Source: Dentipellis sp. KUC8613 (lineage: Eukaryota > Basidiomycota > Agaricomycetes > Russulales > Hericiaceae). Taken from it: a stretch of DNA of 55,486 nt. Below, in pieces: positions 12,016-22,817 of the stretch. The position numbers and the translations under genes were made by a program. The first letter of the stretch is position 1, and each line of letters starts with the position of its first letter. A model generated the notes under the pieces. The model was given only the letters and a program-made list of their open reading frames with translations. It had not been told where the DNA came from and made no database searches. The stretch is from assembly GCA_002286715.1 (NCBI GenBank), contig NSJX01000014.1, forward strand, positions 1-55,486. The letters are read 5' to 3'.

Positions 12016-13695
12016 ATGACGACCCAATGCAGTATCTCGCAGGTGTCGGACAAGATACTCTCTCGCATCTTCGTCCACTACTACAGGGATTCTCCACCAA
12101 GATATCACTCGAGGGATCTACTGGTGGAGCGTGCGCCAATCCTTCAAGTCTGCCGTCGATGGCAAGAGGTCGCCTACGCCACGCCGCTCCTCTGGAGATA
12201 TATCAATCCGTTCCAGGCTCCTCAGTTGACTTCGAAGATCATTGCCAGCTCCCAGGATGTCCCCTTGCACGTAATGTTTCATGGCTGCAGCGCATCTGGT
12301 ACAAGCAACAGGGAAGCGTTGGAGACTGTATGGGCGCAATCGGGACGTGTCCGTGCACTTCAGGTATCTTGCGATAAGCCTTGGATTGCGGACATCATTT
12401 CGAGCACTGCGTTGACTTCGCTTCGGCGGCTCGATGGAAGGAATCTATCTGCCAAGTCGACGAGCTTGCTATTTTCAGAGAACGCCCCAGCTCTTCGCAT
12501 CGTGAAGTTACTCAATTGCGAGCTACCCGCCCTCTCAGCCTCGTCTCCCCTAGTCTCTCGGAATATCACAACCCTGGAGCTTTCGTTTATTGCTTTATCT
12601 ACGGGCCATCACGACACACCTATTTCGTCTTCCGGAGAGGCCCCTCCGATGAGACAGCCTCCGCCTATTCCCGACTTATTCTCCCTCTTGGCGGGCCTTC
12701 CGATGCTCCGCGAGCTAGCACTTCTTGACGCGTTGAGACATAGCAAACAGGGGCTCCTGTGGCTGAAGGATCGATTGCTGGGGAACGAGACTCGCATTAC
12801 CTTTCCGCAACTTCACTCATTGCGTCTTCGTGATGACATGCAGCTATGTCTTGCCTTCCTGGAAACTATCAAGCTTCCACGTACTTCTGTGCTGAAGATT
12901 CAAGCACGTCTCCCTCGACGGCATCTTGACGTTACAGAACACATCTCTGCATGGAAGGATTCTATTGCGTCTAGCTATGATGCCCGGAACCCTATCCAGA
13001 CACTCGTTATCCGCGCGCCAACCCCAAACCTCCTGCGTCTTGTGTGCTCTACCGACTCCGAGTCAAAGGGAAACGTTGTGATAGACGATGGCTGGTACAA
13101 ATCTGCCTGCTGGGACCTCACTCTCTTCGTGGACGAGCGCCGCGATGGTTTTGCCGACGAGTTGCTCAGGGACGCGCATATGATGTTAGGCTTCAAGGAC
13201 GTCAAGACCCTCTTTCTCGCAGTGGGAAACCACATCCATGAGGACACGTGGATCAACCTCTTCAACGTGCTTCGGAAGGTCGAAGTCCTGCATCTCGACC
13301 CTTTCCGTGAGAGCGACGGCCCTTGCGAAGACTTCGTGCCTTTGGCGTTGTCCATGCCCTGCGACGATAAGGTGCGCAAGCGCGTGCCTTTCCCGGCCTT
13401 GCGAGAGCTGCACCTCCACCGAGGAGCCAAATGGTCTATGTGGGAAATGCAATCCATCGCCAATGACCTTGTGGCCCGGCGCCCTTTCATTGCCGTACGG
13501 CTCTGGAAATTGGTGCTGCACGACTCCTGCACGGTCGGGGGAAAGCTCTACATTGCACCCATTTTCCACAAGATCTTTCTTGGGTTGGCACCACGGGTCT
13601 TTTGCGTACACGAGCAATCTTCTATGGTTCAAGATGACATCGGGGAAGATCATGATATCTTTTGCATGCCATCGACTACGCCGGTGGGTTACTAA
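12016..13695 (+). CDS. F-box protein with leucine-rich repeats, single exon
   Basis: An uninterrupted frame encodes 559 residues. The N-terminus fits an F-box: ILSRIFVHYY, then VCRRWQEVAYATPLLW, which is the usual Cys-Arg-x-Trp and final Leu-Trp arrangement of fungal F-box domains (about residues 8-65). The rest alternates hydrophobic and Leu-rich segments (SLRRLDG, LRIVKLLNCELPAL, MLRELALLDAL, HSLRLRDD, LRELHLHRG), consistent with degenerate leucine-rich repeats. Such proteins act as substrate receptors of SCF ubiquitin ligases, with Skp1 binding the F-box. This is one of the large expanded Agaricomycete F-box family, so the substrate cannot be inferred. The lack of introns contrasts with its intron-rich neighbours. 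The start is the first Met, just ahead of the F-box. Confidence 0.8.
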   Translation: MTTQCSISQVSDKILSRIFVHYYRDSPPRYHSRDLLVERAPILQVCRRWQEVAYATPLLWRYINPFQAPQLTSKIIASSQDVPLHVMFHGCSASGTSNREALETVWAQSGRVRALQVSCDKPWIADIISSTALTSLRRLDGRNLSAKSTSLLFSENAPALRIVKLLNCELPALSASSPLVSRNITTLELSFIALSTGHHDTPISSSGEAPPMRQPPPIPDLFSLLAGLPMLRELALLDALRHSKQGLLWLKDRLLGNETRITFPQLHSLRLRDDMQLCLAFLETIKLPRTSVLKIQARLPRRHLDVTEHISAWKDSIASSYDARNPIQTLVIRAPTPNLLRLVCSTDSESKGNVVIDDGWYKSACWDLTLFVDERRDGFADELLRDAHMMLGFKDVKTLFLAVGNHIHEDTWINLFNVLRKVEVLHLDPFRESDGPCEDFVPLALSMPCDDKVRKRVPFPALRELHLHRGAKWSMWEMQSIANDLVARRPFIAVRLWKLVLHDSCTVGGKLYIAPIFHKIFLGLAPRVFCVHEQSSMVQDDIGEDHDIFCMPSTTPVGY

Positions 13696-14326
13696 CGCTG
13701 ATGATGCTCGATAGGTAGGAATGCAGTCGTGAGCGGAAATGAGGGGATCTAAATATGAAGGGAACCTGGTCAATGTCAGCAGATGAAGGTGTAGATGGGT
13801 GGTTTTTTGGCTGCGCCCGGCGCACTGCTTGTGTACAGTATATAATGTCTCCGCGATATCCACTTCAAACAATAGTGAGCATAGGTGTAGTACAAGCTTT
13901 GAGCGCCGGCGGCAGAGGCCGGCGGGTGGCACCGAGGAAACGGCGAGACTGGCGGCAGAACCCTTTGTCGTTTCGAGTCGTTTGGTCGATGCCACCGCGA
14001 CGTCCTCTGAATTGTTGCACCATGTTACACACCGTTGAAAATGTGAGTTGCCAGGCATATGACTGGCTGTCTGACCTCTATCTCTCAAGGTACCAGAACG
14101 TGGGTTCACCCTCCACTCTCGCTGCTGCGACAATCTCATTTGCTTAGGAGAGACATAACAATGCCGAGTTGTGGACGGCGGGCCACAAAGCGCGCTGGTG
14201 TCTTTGATGTGGACATGTCTTGCATGCCATTGTTCTATCGAGGATATATAGACCCTATGCCACTCGCACCCGCGGTCCTTCCCACCTTGCAGCGTACCAG
14301 ACGCTCAGCAGCACCCGTTCTCCAAT
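13696..14326. other. intergenic, 630 nt
   Basis: No gene is seen. The right end carries TATATA at 14245-14250, about 77 nt before the next ATG, and probably the promoter of that gene. Confidence 0.45.
14245..14250 (+). promoter_or_regulatory. TATA-like box
   Basis: TATATA occurs in GAGGATATATAGACC, 77 nt upstream of the ATG at 14327. Position and context suit a core promoter. The assignment rests on sequence alone. Confidence 0.35.
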
Positions 14327-15952
14327 ATGACGACCGTCTCCAATATAGTACGTTTATTACTTCTATATATTGTACCACCATTCTGACGTGAACTCCAGCA
14401 AGCTATGACTCCTCAATGCTATCAACAGCAATCACACGTCCTTGCGGGTCGCCTCAAGTCACTGATGACCACGCAAGACGCGATTGAGCTTCACAAATGC
14501 GTGGAGCAAGCTAACGAGCTTTTTTGCATAAATGTCGCTGAAGGCTGGAAATTACTCCGAGAGACTCGTCTTCATGTTTTGCTTAGGAACTTGGCCATGA
14601 GCAGATCGACATACGGTGACCCGGTATGAGCATAGGCTTATTTTTGCATGCAATTTCGCGCGCTGACCGCCGAGGTATTACTACAGACGTTTTGTTCGTC
14701 CGTCCTGTCCTTCCTTGCAGATATCGTCGATTACGCAAGCGGTCTACACAAGCGCGTCGAAGACCCTGTGGTGGACCAATTGCTTGCATGGGGCGACAGA
14801 CTCTGGGGACGGTTGTTCGCGGTGCTCGACGACATCGCGGGCAGCAATCGTCATCACCCGTGCATCGGCGATTCTCTCGCAGAACTGACGCTCGCATATC
14901 ACAACCTCTACTACGAAAGGTCTGTATCTCTCTATTATGTCTCCTAGCACGCTGACAATGCCTCGACTTACAAAGAGAAAGACTTCCAAACTTGATAATG
15001 TCGCACTACGGCAGCCTAGTGATGTACGCCTGGATGTACCGTCTAGGAAGTGGGAAGGAGAACCGGGCGCTGCACATCTTTGACAACCTGCTCACGTCCG
15101 CCACGGCCGCCGAGTGCTCGGCCTTCTGTCAGAGCTTCATCGACAACGCGAAGCCGGACCGCATCGCGCAGCGCTTCCGCCACGAGTTCAACCAGACCGA
15201 GCTGCCGAGCATCAACTTCCGCACGTCGTTGCACATCATGGTGTATCTCGGCGGCTTCGGCATGGGGAATGAGAAGTCGGTGCTGTCCGCGCTCGTTGAG
15301 CATGATGTGTATAAGTCTCTTTATGAGGCTTTGCTCAGGCTCCCAGCCCAGAAAGACCCGACGGAGGAGTGGGCCGCTCTTGGCAGGGCCCCGTACTTCT
15401 TGTGGTGAGTACTCGCATCGCACTTGTATGATTGACGGTGGCTCACGGAAATGCTGCACCGGGCAGGTCATTGTTTATCAACAGCATCGACCGAGCCGAC
15501 CCCAAGACATACAGGCATGTCGAATACCTAATGGCTTTCATCTCCCGTGCAGCCGAACTTGGACCCGGCTTCGATGACGACAACGCAACCATGTATCTCA
15601 GTCAGTACTCACAATCAGTACTCTCTTCGTTTTAAAACCCCATATGTCTGACGTATGTTGTCCGCACCCCACAGAGAAGTGGCTGCAGCTCATCGTCAAC
15701 GTCCGTGATTTCGCCTCTGGCGCGAGGAAGAAGGATCCCAAGGGCGCCTTGATCAACGAGATGCACTACATCGTGAGCCGCCACTGGGGTGAGTCCGTGT
15801 GCCAGGCCTTGACTGCGCATATGGGTCGTCCCGCCGGAAGTCGCGTTCATCAGAATGCAGATAAATTATGGAAGGCTTGGCTTGATATGGACGCGGCCAT
15901 TGGCGCAAAGCCGCTTCAACGGCGGCGACCTTTCGGCACCACGCGTCGTTAG
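14327..15952 (+). CDS. hypothetical protein, mostly helical, 439 residues
   Basis: I do not recognise this gene. Six exons (14327-14347, 14399-14623, 14687-14919, 14976-15404, 15467-15600, 15675-15952) join in phase. The first exon is only 21 nt and encodes MTTVSNI. The product has no signal peptide, membrane span or low-complexity region. It is rich in amphipathic helix-like segments (for example LSFLADIVDYASGLHKRV and VDQLLAWGDRLWGRLFAVL), reminiscent of helical-repeat folds, and ends in a basic tail (LQRRRPFGTTRR). The evenly constrained composition and the clean splice sites argue for a real, soluble protein. It could be a fungus-specific orphan. Neighbours give no functional clue. Confidence 0.65.
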
Positions 15953-16148
15953 TGTGATTTCGTTGTTTCCGTAAATTTTGTTCTGCTGCAGCGTTCGCGT
16001 GCCGATGTTTGTACTATGACCTATGCTGTTGATCTATGTGTATCCCATGTAACCAAGCAATATGATTTTCCACTTATTCGATCGGCAGAGCCTGCATAAG
16101 TCGTTGAAGAGAAGGATTAAACGAAGCTAGGGAAGCTGTCTCCGTGCA

Positions 16149-19016
16149 CTACCTACTACCCCGCAACATCGCTAGAGCCAACGCTTCCTCGTCCTCCAAT
16201 GTATCGCCAGCAGGCCCGTTAGCAGCATTGTTGGACTTTCTACTCCGCTTCGCCGGTGGCGGCGCAAAGTCCTCCTCGTCTTCAGAGTGGGAAGAAAGGA
16301 AATCGAACGTCGGGGAGACATAACCGTCGTCATCGTCGTCGTCCATGGGCGCGACCGTAGGCCCATACTCGCCTCCACCAGCCTCCTAGACAAGTGTCAG
16401 TAATTCGCGCATTATGGAATATCGTATGCCATACCTCCATCTCGCGCTCCTTGCGTTTCCGCTTCTTTTCTTTCTTCTTCTCCTTCGCCTCCGCCTTGTC
16501 GAGCTTATCGGCCTCCTGCAGCTTGCCTCGCTCACTCTCCACGAACTTCTTGCCAGCTTCAAGCACGCCGCCCGCGCCCACCTCCCCGAACACCTCGTCT
16601 ACATCCTTCATCTCATAGAGCTCGTGCGGGTTGCCCTCGTCATCGAAAACTAGACGCGTAGGCGCGCCCTTGTATTTCAGCATCGCGCGCTTGCTCTGGC
16701 CCATCTTGAGCTTGCGCTTCGAGAGATTCTCTGAGACGGGCAGCTCGTCGTCGCCCGGGAGCTCGTGATCCGCGCGCTTGAGCGTGATGAAGTCTTCCTC
16801 GTCGTTGTCGCCCACGTCGAGCGAGTGGTCGACGAGCTTGGTGTAGTGCTCCGAGAGGATGTTTTGGTTCTTGCGGCCGAACATGCGGTCGTACTTGGTG
16901 CGTACTCGGGTCTGTTCGACTGCGCGTGAGTTCGAGGTTTCTTATACATGCGCATGATCACATACGTTAGAGGCTTTGTCGGCGCCATCTACCTCCTTGT
17001 CGGCCGCTTCGGCTTCCTCCTCGCCCTCCTCGTCTGCGCTTTCCTCCTCTCCTGATACTTCATCATCGCTATCCTCCTCGTCTTGTTCTTCATCCTCACT
17101 ATCATCGGCGCGTTTCTTCGACTTCCCTTGCTCCTCTGCGGCCTCTGCTTGCGCAGCTGCGACAGCTCTGGAGGCATTCTTCTTCGCATTTGCCTTCTCT
17201 TTGCTGAGGAACTTGATCTTCGGTGCTCCCGGAAGACCGAGTGATGCAGCATAGGCATCTACAGGGAGCTCAGTGACCTTGAATATAGACTTGTCTTTCT
17301 GTAGGTGAACGGAGCGCAGATACGACACGAAAGCCTGACAGACGAAATCAACAATGCAGCCCACGTAGCGAGAAAAGAAGATAGCGCACTCGTTGACCGA
17401 GATACTTGATCTCCGGATCCTGGAAGGCCAGATTCTGCAGCTGATTCTCAATGCTCTGCGTCTTGCTGCCCCTAATCTTGATCTTCGCCACCTCCAAATC
17501 CTTCTTCCCAAGCGCCTTCGTCATGCCCTCCTCCTCGCTCGGATTGAGGAACATCAGCGCCTTCCCATTGCTCTCATACCGCGCCGTGCGGCCGACGCGG
17601 TGCACATACGTCTCGACGTCCTCCGGCGCGTCCACCTGCACCACCCAGTCGACGTTGGGGAAGTCGAGCCCGCGCGCAGCGATGTCCGTCGCGAACAGCA
17701 CCGCGTGCTGCATGGAGGTGAACCGCGTGAAAGTCTGCAGGCGCGTCATCTGCTTCTGCTTTCCGTATAGGTGCAGCAGGGGTACGCCCGGGTGCAGACG
17801 CTTGAATGTCTCGAAGACGAACCGGACTTGCTTAGAGCTCGACATGAAGACGAGCGTTTTTGATTGGAGATGCGTTTTGATGAAGCTCCATAGGATGTCG
17901 AGTTTTTTGTTGAGGTCGCAGACGACGTAGTGTTGTTCGAGACCTTTGGGGATGGCGAGATGCCCTTCACCTTCGCTAACGCCTGCTTCTGTTGATGGTT
18001 CTGCGTGCGCGCTCACATAAACGGGTTCGTGCAGAGATAGTCGTGCGAGGTCGGAGACCGATTTGGTCTGCGTCGCGGAGAAGAGGAGGGTTTGTCGGGA
18101 TTTTGGGAGATGAGATAGAAGGGCGGAAAGGGTGCGCGAGAAACCCATATCCAGAATTCTGTCTGCCTCGTCGAGGACTGTTGTCGGGAATGTCAAAGAC
18201 TGCGCATATGAGATGACCTTGGAGGCGACGCACCGAGAATCTGCAAGTTATCCCCGTCGAACCCTACAGTCTGGTCCATGTGCTGGAGGAGACGACCTGG
18301 AGTCGCCACCAGGATATTCATTCGCGACAGCCGGTCGCGCTCGTCTTTCAGATTCTTTCCTCCTATGACGAGGCCTGCGGAGAAGCTGTGGTACCCGCCT
18401 ATTGATCTTAGGACGTCGAAAATTTGGACGGCCTAGAGATAGGTTGTAAAACCAAGGCCGCGGAAGAGTGGGGAAGGACGTACAAGCTCGCGTGTAGGGG
18501 AGATAATGAGTGCCCCAAGACCATCCTGAGGCCCCCACTTTTTGCGATACAACAGCTCCAAGACGGGGATGAGAAACGCGAGAGTCTTCCCGCTGCCCGT
18601 ACGAGCAGCTCCGAGGACGTCCTTCCCCTTCAAAGATACCGGCAAGCTTTTGGCCTGGATATCAGTCATGTCAACGAAGAATGATTTCTTCAACCCTACG
18701 CGTGAACCATTCGTCAGTACCGCGTCCGCGCTCGGAGTAACGCAGACTGCTTGCCTCTTTTTGTGTAGTCGGATATAGGGAGGTCAGCAAAGGCCTTCAA
18801 GTTTCTACTAGGAACCTATCAGGGCCTACGTCAATGAGCGACACAGATAAGAGCAACCAATAGGACACGCACGAATTCTGAGGCAGCTTTCTCTAGAGCT
18901 GCGATCTGCTGCTTCTCGGTGAGTTTCTTGATTTTGGAGGACCTCACCGCAGGCTGTGCCTTCGCGCCCTTTTGCGGGCGTTTCCTAGGTTGAGAGGGGC
19001 CTGCTTTGGGCTCCAT
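16149..19016 (-). CDS. DBP4: DEAD-box ATP-dependent RNA helicase Dbp4/Hca4
   Basis: Eight exons (18873-19016, 18755-18815, 18484-18695, 18234-18432, 17390-18177, 16966-17334, 16435-16911, 16149-16385) give 828 residues; yeast Dbp4 has 770. Dbp4 is a nucleolar helicase that acts with U14 snoRNA in early 18S rRNA processing. All family motifs are present: motif [33 protein letters not shown] and HRVGRTAR. Diagnostic of Dbp4 are [14 protein letters not shown] in the Q region and the C-terminal [20 protein letters not shown] block after the core. Acidic and Lys-rich coiled-coil segments follow. The intron between exons 2 and 3 (18696-18754) uses a GC donor rather than GT. The gene is head-to-head with the battenin gene. 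Confidence 0.93.
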
Positions 19017-19255
19017 TTTTGCGTAAACGAAAGGGAAAGGGGGGTGTACGTCCTACTGGACTCGAGTTTCGCGACAAGGAGAGCGCAAGAGCGTCAAAAA
19101 CCCGCGAGGGTCACGTGTGCTCTGACCGGGATCGCGGCCCGACGTCGCCGTTGAGGGGGAAGCTCAAGCCCCGCACTGGCCGGCTTGAGACACCCTCGCC
19201 TGCATGCCCCATACAGCGTGTGCAGCCATACCGCCGTAAATCTCCACGTTTTTGC
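19017..19255. promoter_or_regulatory. 239-nt bidirectional promoter, DBP4 / battenin
   Basis: The start codons of the two divergent genes are 239 nt apart, so both core promoters share this interval. It contains GC-rich sequence including CACGTG near 19111-19116, a palindromic E-box of the type bound by bHLH factors. No TATA box is clear. Whether the E-box is used is not known. Confidence 0.45.
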
Positions 19256-21620
19256 ATGGTACAAGCTCCGCAGTCCTCGCGTTCGGCTGCTGAAGATTAC
19301 GAGCTTCGTTCTCTACCACCACCAACTAATACCGTGGCCATGCCTTCCGAGTACCGCGACCGGATAGACGCTGCTGAACTTGATGACGACCAACATGAGT
19401 CCTTGCTTACGGAGACTGAGGGAGCTTCGGAAGTCGCTAACACAGGTGAGCCTTATGTTCTCCGAGCGCAGGATTATGGCGAATTCCGCGTGCAGTGCGT
19501 GCTTGGAAGCCCCGCTCCCTCCGAGTCGGCAGCACCGTGGCCGTTCGTCCGTAGAAACCTCCTGGTGTAGCGTGTGGTAGCTCGTTCTCTCTTTCCACCG
19601 CCGAGATGCTAACGCCATATCCCCTTAATTTGCTAGCAGACCGCCGATTGCTCCTGAGACTAGGAATCTCGTTCTTCCTGTTCGGGTTGATCAACAACGG
19701 TTGGAGTCCCTGTCTTCTTTCTACTGCTTCTCCAGCTTCTGACCTAGAGCGCTGCTGTATAGTGCTTTATGTCATCATACTGTCCGCTGCGCTGGATCTT
19801 GTGCCGCCGTCGACGCCGAAAGGCATCGTGGCATTCTGCAATATTGCCCCAGCGCTAGCAGCGAAGGTTGGCTGGCCTTACTTCCTGAAGGGCCGCATCC
19901 GTTACGCGAAGCGTCTCTTTGGATGCTGTGCGTTGAGTATTGTCGGCATGATTGTAAGCACAAGTGGACCAGCGTGTGCTGCATCTGAGCTGAGGGTTTG
20001 TACAGGTGACAGCCGGGTTTGACGGCCTAACGCCTAGGCTGTTGGGCATCTCCCTAGCCTCGTTCTCGTCTGGTCAGTACCTTGATCAGTCGTTATTATC
20101 TCTTAGGTTAACGTCTCGGGCTTCTCAGGGCTTGGAGAGCTGACTTTTCTTCAGCTCTCGACGACGTATCACCCACCCTCCGTTGCTGGCCACAGTGTAG
20201 GGTACGTTTGGGCCTTTCATTCTTCTGACTAAATCCAACACATAGCCTGTAGTTATTTTGCTTCCGGAACAGGAGCCGCTGGGCTTGTTGGCGCTTTCCT
20301 GTGGTGGGAGTTGCGTAGCCTTGGAGTAAGGACGGGAGTTGGCCTGTCCTCTGTAAGATTTCATGTCTTTGGTTGTTGACATAGACAAATTCTGATACCT
20401 GACTGCAGGTGTTACCGTTAGTCACTCCCGCGGCATACTTCTTCTTGCTTCCTCGTCCGATTGCCTTTGCGTCCTCTGCATTGCCGTCATCATATGATGA
20501 CGAAGCCATTGGCGCCCCGCCGACATCACCATACACGCCATTACCTGTTGATGAGGACCCTATGGAAGATGCGGAAGTTTCATCGCTTCCGCTGAAACCA
20601 GTAGCTCTGACGCCTGCAGACAAGTGGCGTCTGGCCAGACCACTTCTCACGAAGTACATGCTTCCGCTGTGTATGTCTGCCTCTCTATGATGTATGCCTT
20701 TCATACTAATCCTGTCCGGACAGTCTGCGTTTACCTAGTAAGCTGCTTGAACTGCTCCCTATATTCGATCTAACACGTCACGATTCTTGACCAGTTCGAA
20801 TATACTATAAACCAGGTAAGTATCACCGCCGACAGCCTCATCGTGGCGTGCCTCAATATTCTCTCCAGGGCATCGCGCCAACCCTTCTCTACCCCGTCCC
20901 CTCACCCGAGAACTACCCCTTCATCAGCGGGATCATCCACTCCATCCGCGACTACTATCCTCTCTGGCAGGTACGCACACACACGCGCCCTCCTATCCCC
21001 CCGCGCGCACAGTTTTTCCGCGCAACTTCCTTCCTTCCTTCCTTCTTCCTTCCATGCATCACGCACGCACAAACTGATGCCATCTGTCACCCCGCCAGCT
21101 GGTGTATCAAGCGACCGTGTTCCTCTCGCGCTCGTCTATCTCCATGGGCCTCCCCCCGCTCCCGGCGCGCCTGCTGCCCCTCCCCGCCGTCGTCCAGGCG
21201 TGCATCCTCCTCGTGCTCGCGTACGAGGCCGCCGTCGGCTTCTGGCCCGACGCGTCGGAGGGGCTCAACATCGCCATGGTCTTCCTGCTGATCGCCCTCG
21301 AGGGCATATGCGGCGGCTCGGCATAGTACGCTCCCGGTCTCTTTCCTCCACGTCCTGTTCCGTACTGACAACGCGCATGTGCCTGCGTGTTGTGCGTTGG
21401 GTGTTACAGTGTGAACGTGTTTTACCGTGTGAACCAAGAAGAGCACAGGCCCGGTGCGGACCCGGAGCGCGCGAAGCAGGAGAAGGAGTTCAAGATTGGG
21501 TCGATCGGGTTGGCAGACTCGCTGGGCATCCTCGCTGCGTCGCTGCTCGCTGTTCCTACGGAACTTGAGCTGTGCAAGGTGCAGGTTGAGAGGGGTAAGA
21601 CGTTCTGCAAGGGTCTTTGA
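19256..21620 (+). CDS. BTN1: battenin (CLN3 / Btn1 family) vacuolar membrane protein
   Basis: Twelve exons (19256-19445, 19640-19699, 19763-19953, 20006-20072, 20129-20201, 20253-20352, 20409-20670, 20724-20737, 20795-20815, 20869-20970, 21099-21325, 21410-21620) join in phase to 505 residues; yeast Btn1 has 408. CLN3 proteins are multi-span lysosomal/vacuolar membrane proteins affecting lumenal pH and amino-acid or glycerophosphodiester handling. Family signatures include SFSSGLGELTFLQLS, YFASGTGAAGLVGA, FEYTINQGIAPTLLYP, DYYPLWQLVYQATVFLSRSS and GGSAYVNVFYRV. About ten hydrophobic spans are visible. Exons 8 and 9 are only 14 and 21 nt. The extra length lies in the N-terminal tail and the acidic cytosolic loop around residues 250-295. 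The Met at 19339 is an alternative start, shortening the tail by 28 residues. Confidence 0.92.
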
Positions 21621-21816
21621 GGTGTATGTGCTGTAGATATTGTATGCCTGAGCTAATATTGGTTACTTAATGGGCGGCTTAGTGGTGTTGGTGGTGAGGA
21701 GGTATTTTGAGCGGGTGCGTAGTGGTTTGATCTCCTTTCCGTTATGACGCTAATAAATGTTAATTGAAGGTGTTACACTATACTACAGATGGCGCTCGGC
21801 TACTCTTAATGAGCAA

Positions 21817-22436
21817 TTATTCCTTGTGTTCCTGTCTGTGGGTTATACCTGTGTTTCACCTCGCCTGAGACGCGATTCGTGGGGAAGGCGGATGCGACTC
21901 ACCAGGAATGACAGGCTGCCAGGGGGCTTTATACTTCAAGAAAAACTCCATCTTTGGAGGCAGGATATTCGGATCGTCGAGCGAACCGTGGAACACGTAG
22001 GTGTAGTCCCCCGCATGCTCCTGACCAAGCGCCAGACCATGAGCATCGCATCAATCCTACAGGCAATGTGGGGTTACAAGGACGCACGCACCCCATACTC
22101 CATAATCCCACTCCCGCACTCCGCACAAAACTCCCGCGTAACAAGCGTCCCCGAGCCATTGTCCGCCGCGTGCGTCCTCGGCGCGCCTGTGAGATAGGTG
22201 AACGTCGCGCGCGGGATCTTGATCGCCATCGAGTTTTCGGCGCCTGTGAATTTCTGTACTCCGTTCGCGCATGAGCACTTCTGATCTTACGGTGTGGCGT
22301 CCATGGTAATGGACGTGCCACACGACCGCACCTTGCAGTTCCGGCAGTGGCAGATGGACGTGAACGCCTCGTCGGGCGAGGCGAGCTCGAAGTGGTACGT
22401 GATCGCGCGGCAGAAGCAGGAGCCTGTGTATTTCAT
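21817..22436 (-). CDS. GFA/CENP-V domain zinc-binding protein
   Basis: Four exons (22332-22436, 22092-22277, 21903-22020, 21817-21848) give 146 residues, the usual size for single-domain GFA proteins. The fold binds zinc through paired cysteines; here they appear as GSCFC near the N-terminus, ICHCRNC and CSC around the first splice junction, and FCAECGSG further on. The C-terminal FFLKYKAPWQPVIPG segment is also typical of the family. It is named after glutathione-dependent formaldehyde-activating enzyme, but most fungal members have no proven substrate, so I would not assign an enzymatic role. The last exon encodes only about ten residues and is the least certain part. Confidence 0.8.
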
Positions 22437-22817
22437 GGTTGAAATTCTCTTGATTCTGAATTACTGGTACAGTCGTGCTGGTTTGTGGTTGCAACGGGAC
22501 ATCGACGCGATCGAGTCATTCTTATAGCGCGTCGACGCGACGACTGACGTCATGCCGACCTCCATGCGCAACCCAACCCAACACACACGAGAAGGATTTA
22601 TCCTAGGTCTCGAACCTCATGCCAATGCCATATTGCTGCATCCGGCCAGAAGATATGAAGCCCTCACCAGAAAGCTGCAGCACAATGACACTGATCCCGA
22701 CCCGAGCACCGAAATCAAGAAAACCAATCGAAAATCTTTCTAAATTGGCTGCGCTTGACACCGTATCCCTGAGAAGACAAGCGACCTACGCGACACCGTG
22801 ACCTCAAGCCCGATAGT
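22437..22817. other. intergenic, 381 nt
   Basis: This lies between the GFA gene start and the 3' end of the dehydrogenase, both on the minus strand. It should contain the GFA promoter and the SDR terminator. No specific element is recognised. Confidence 0.45.
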
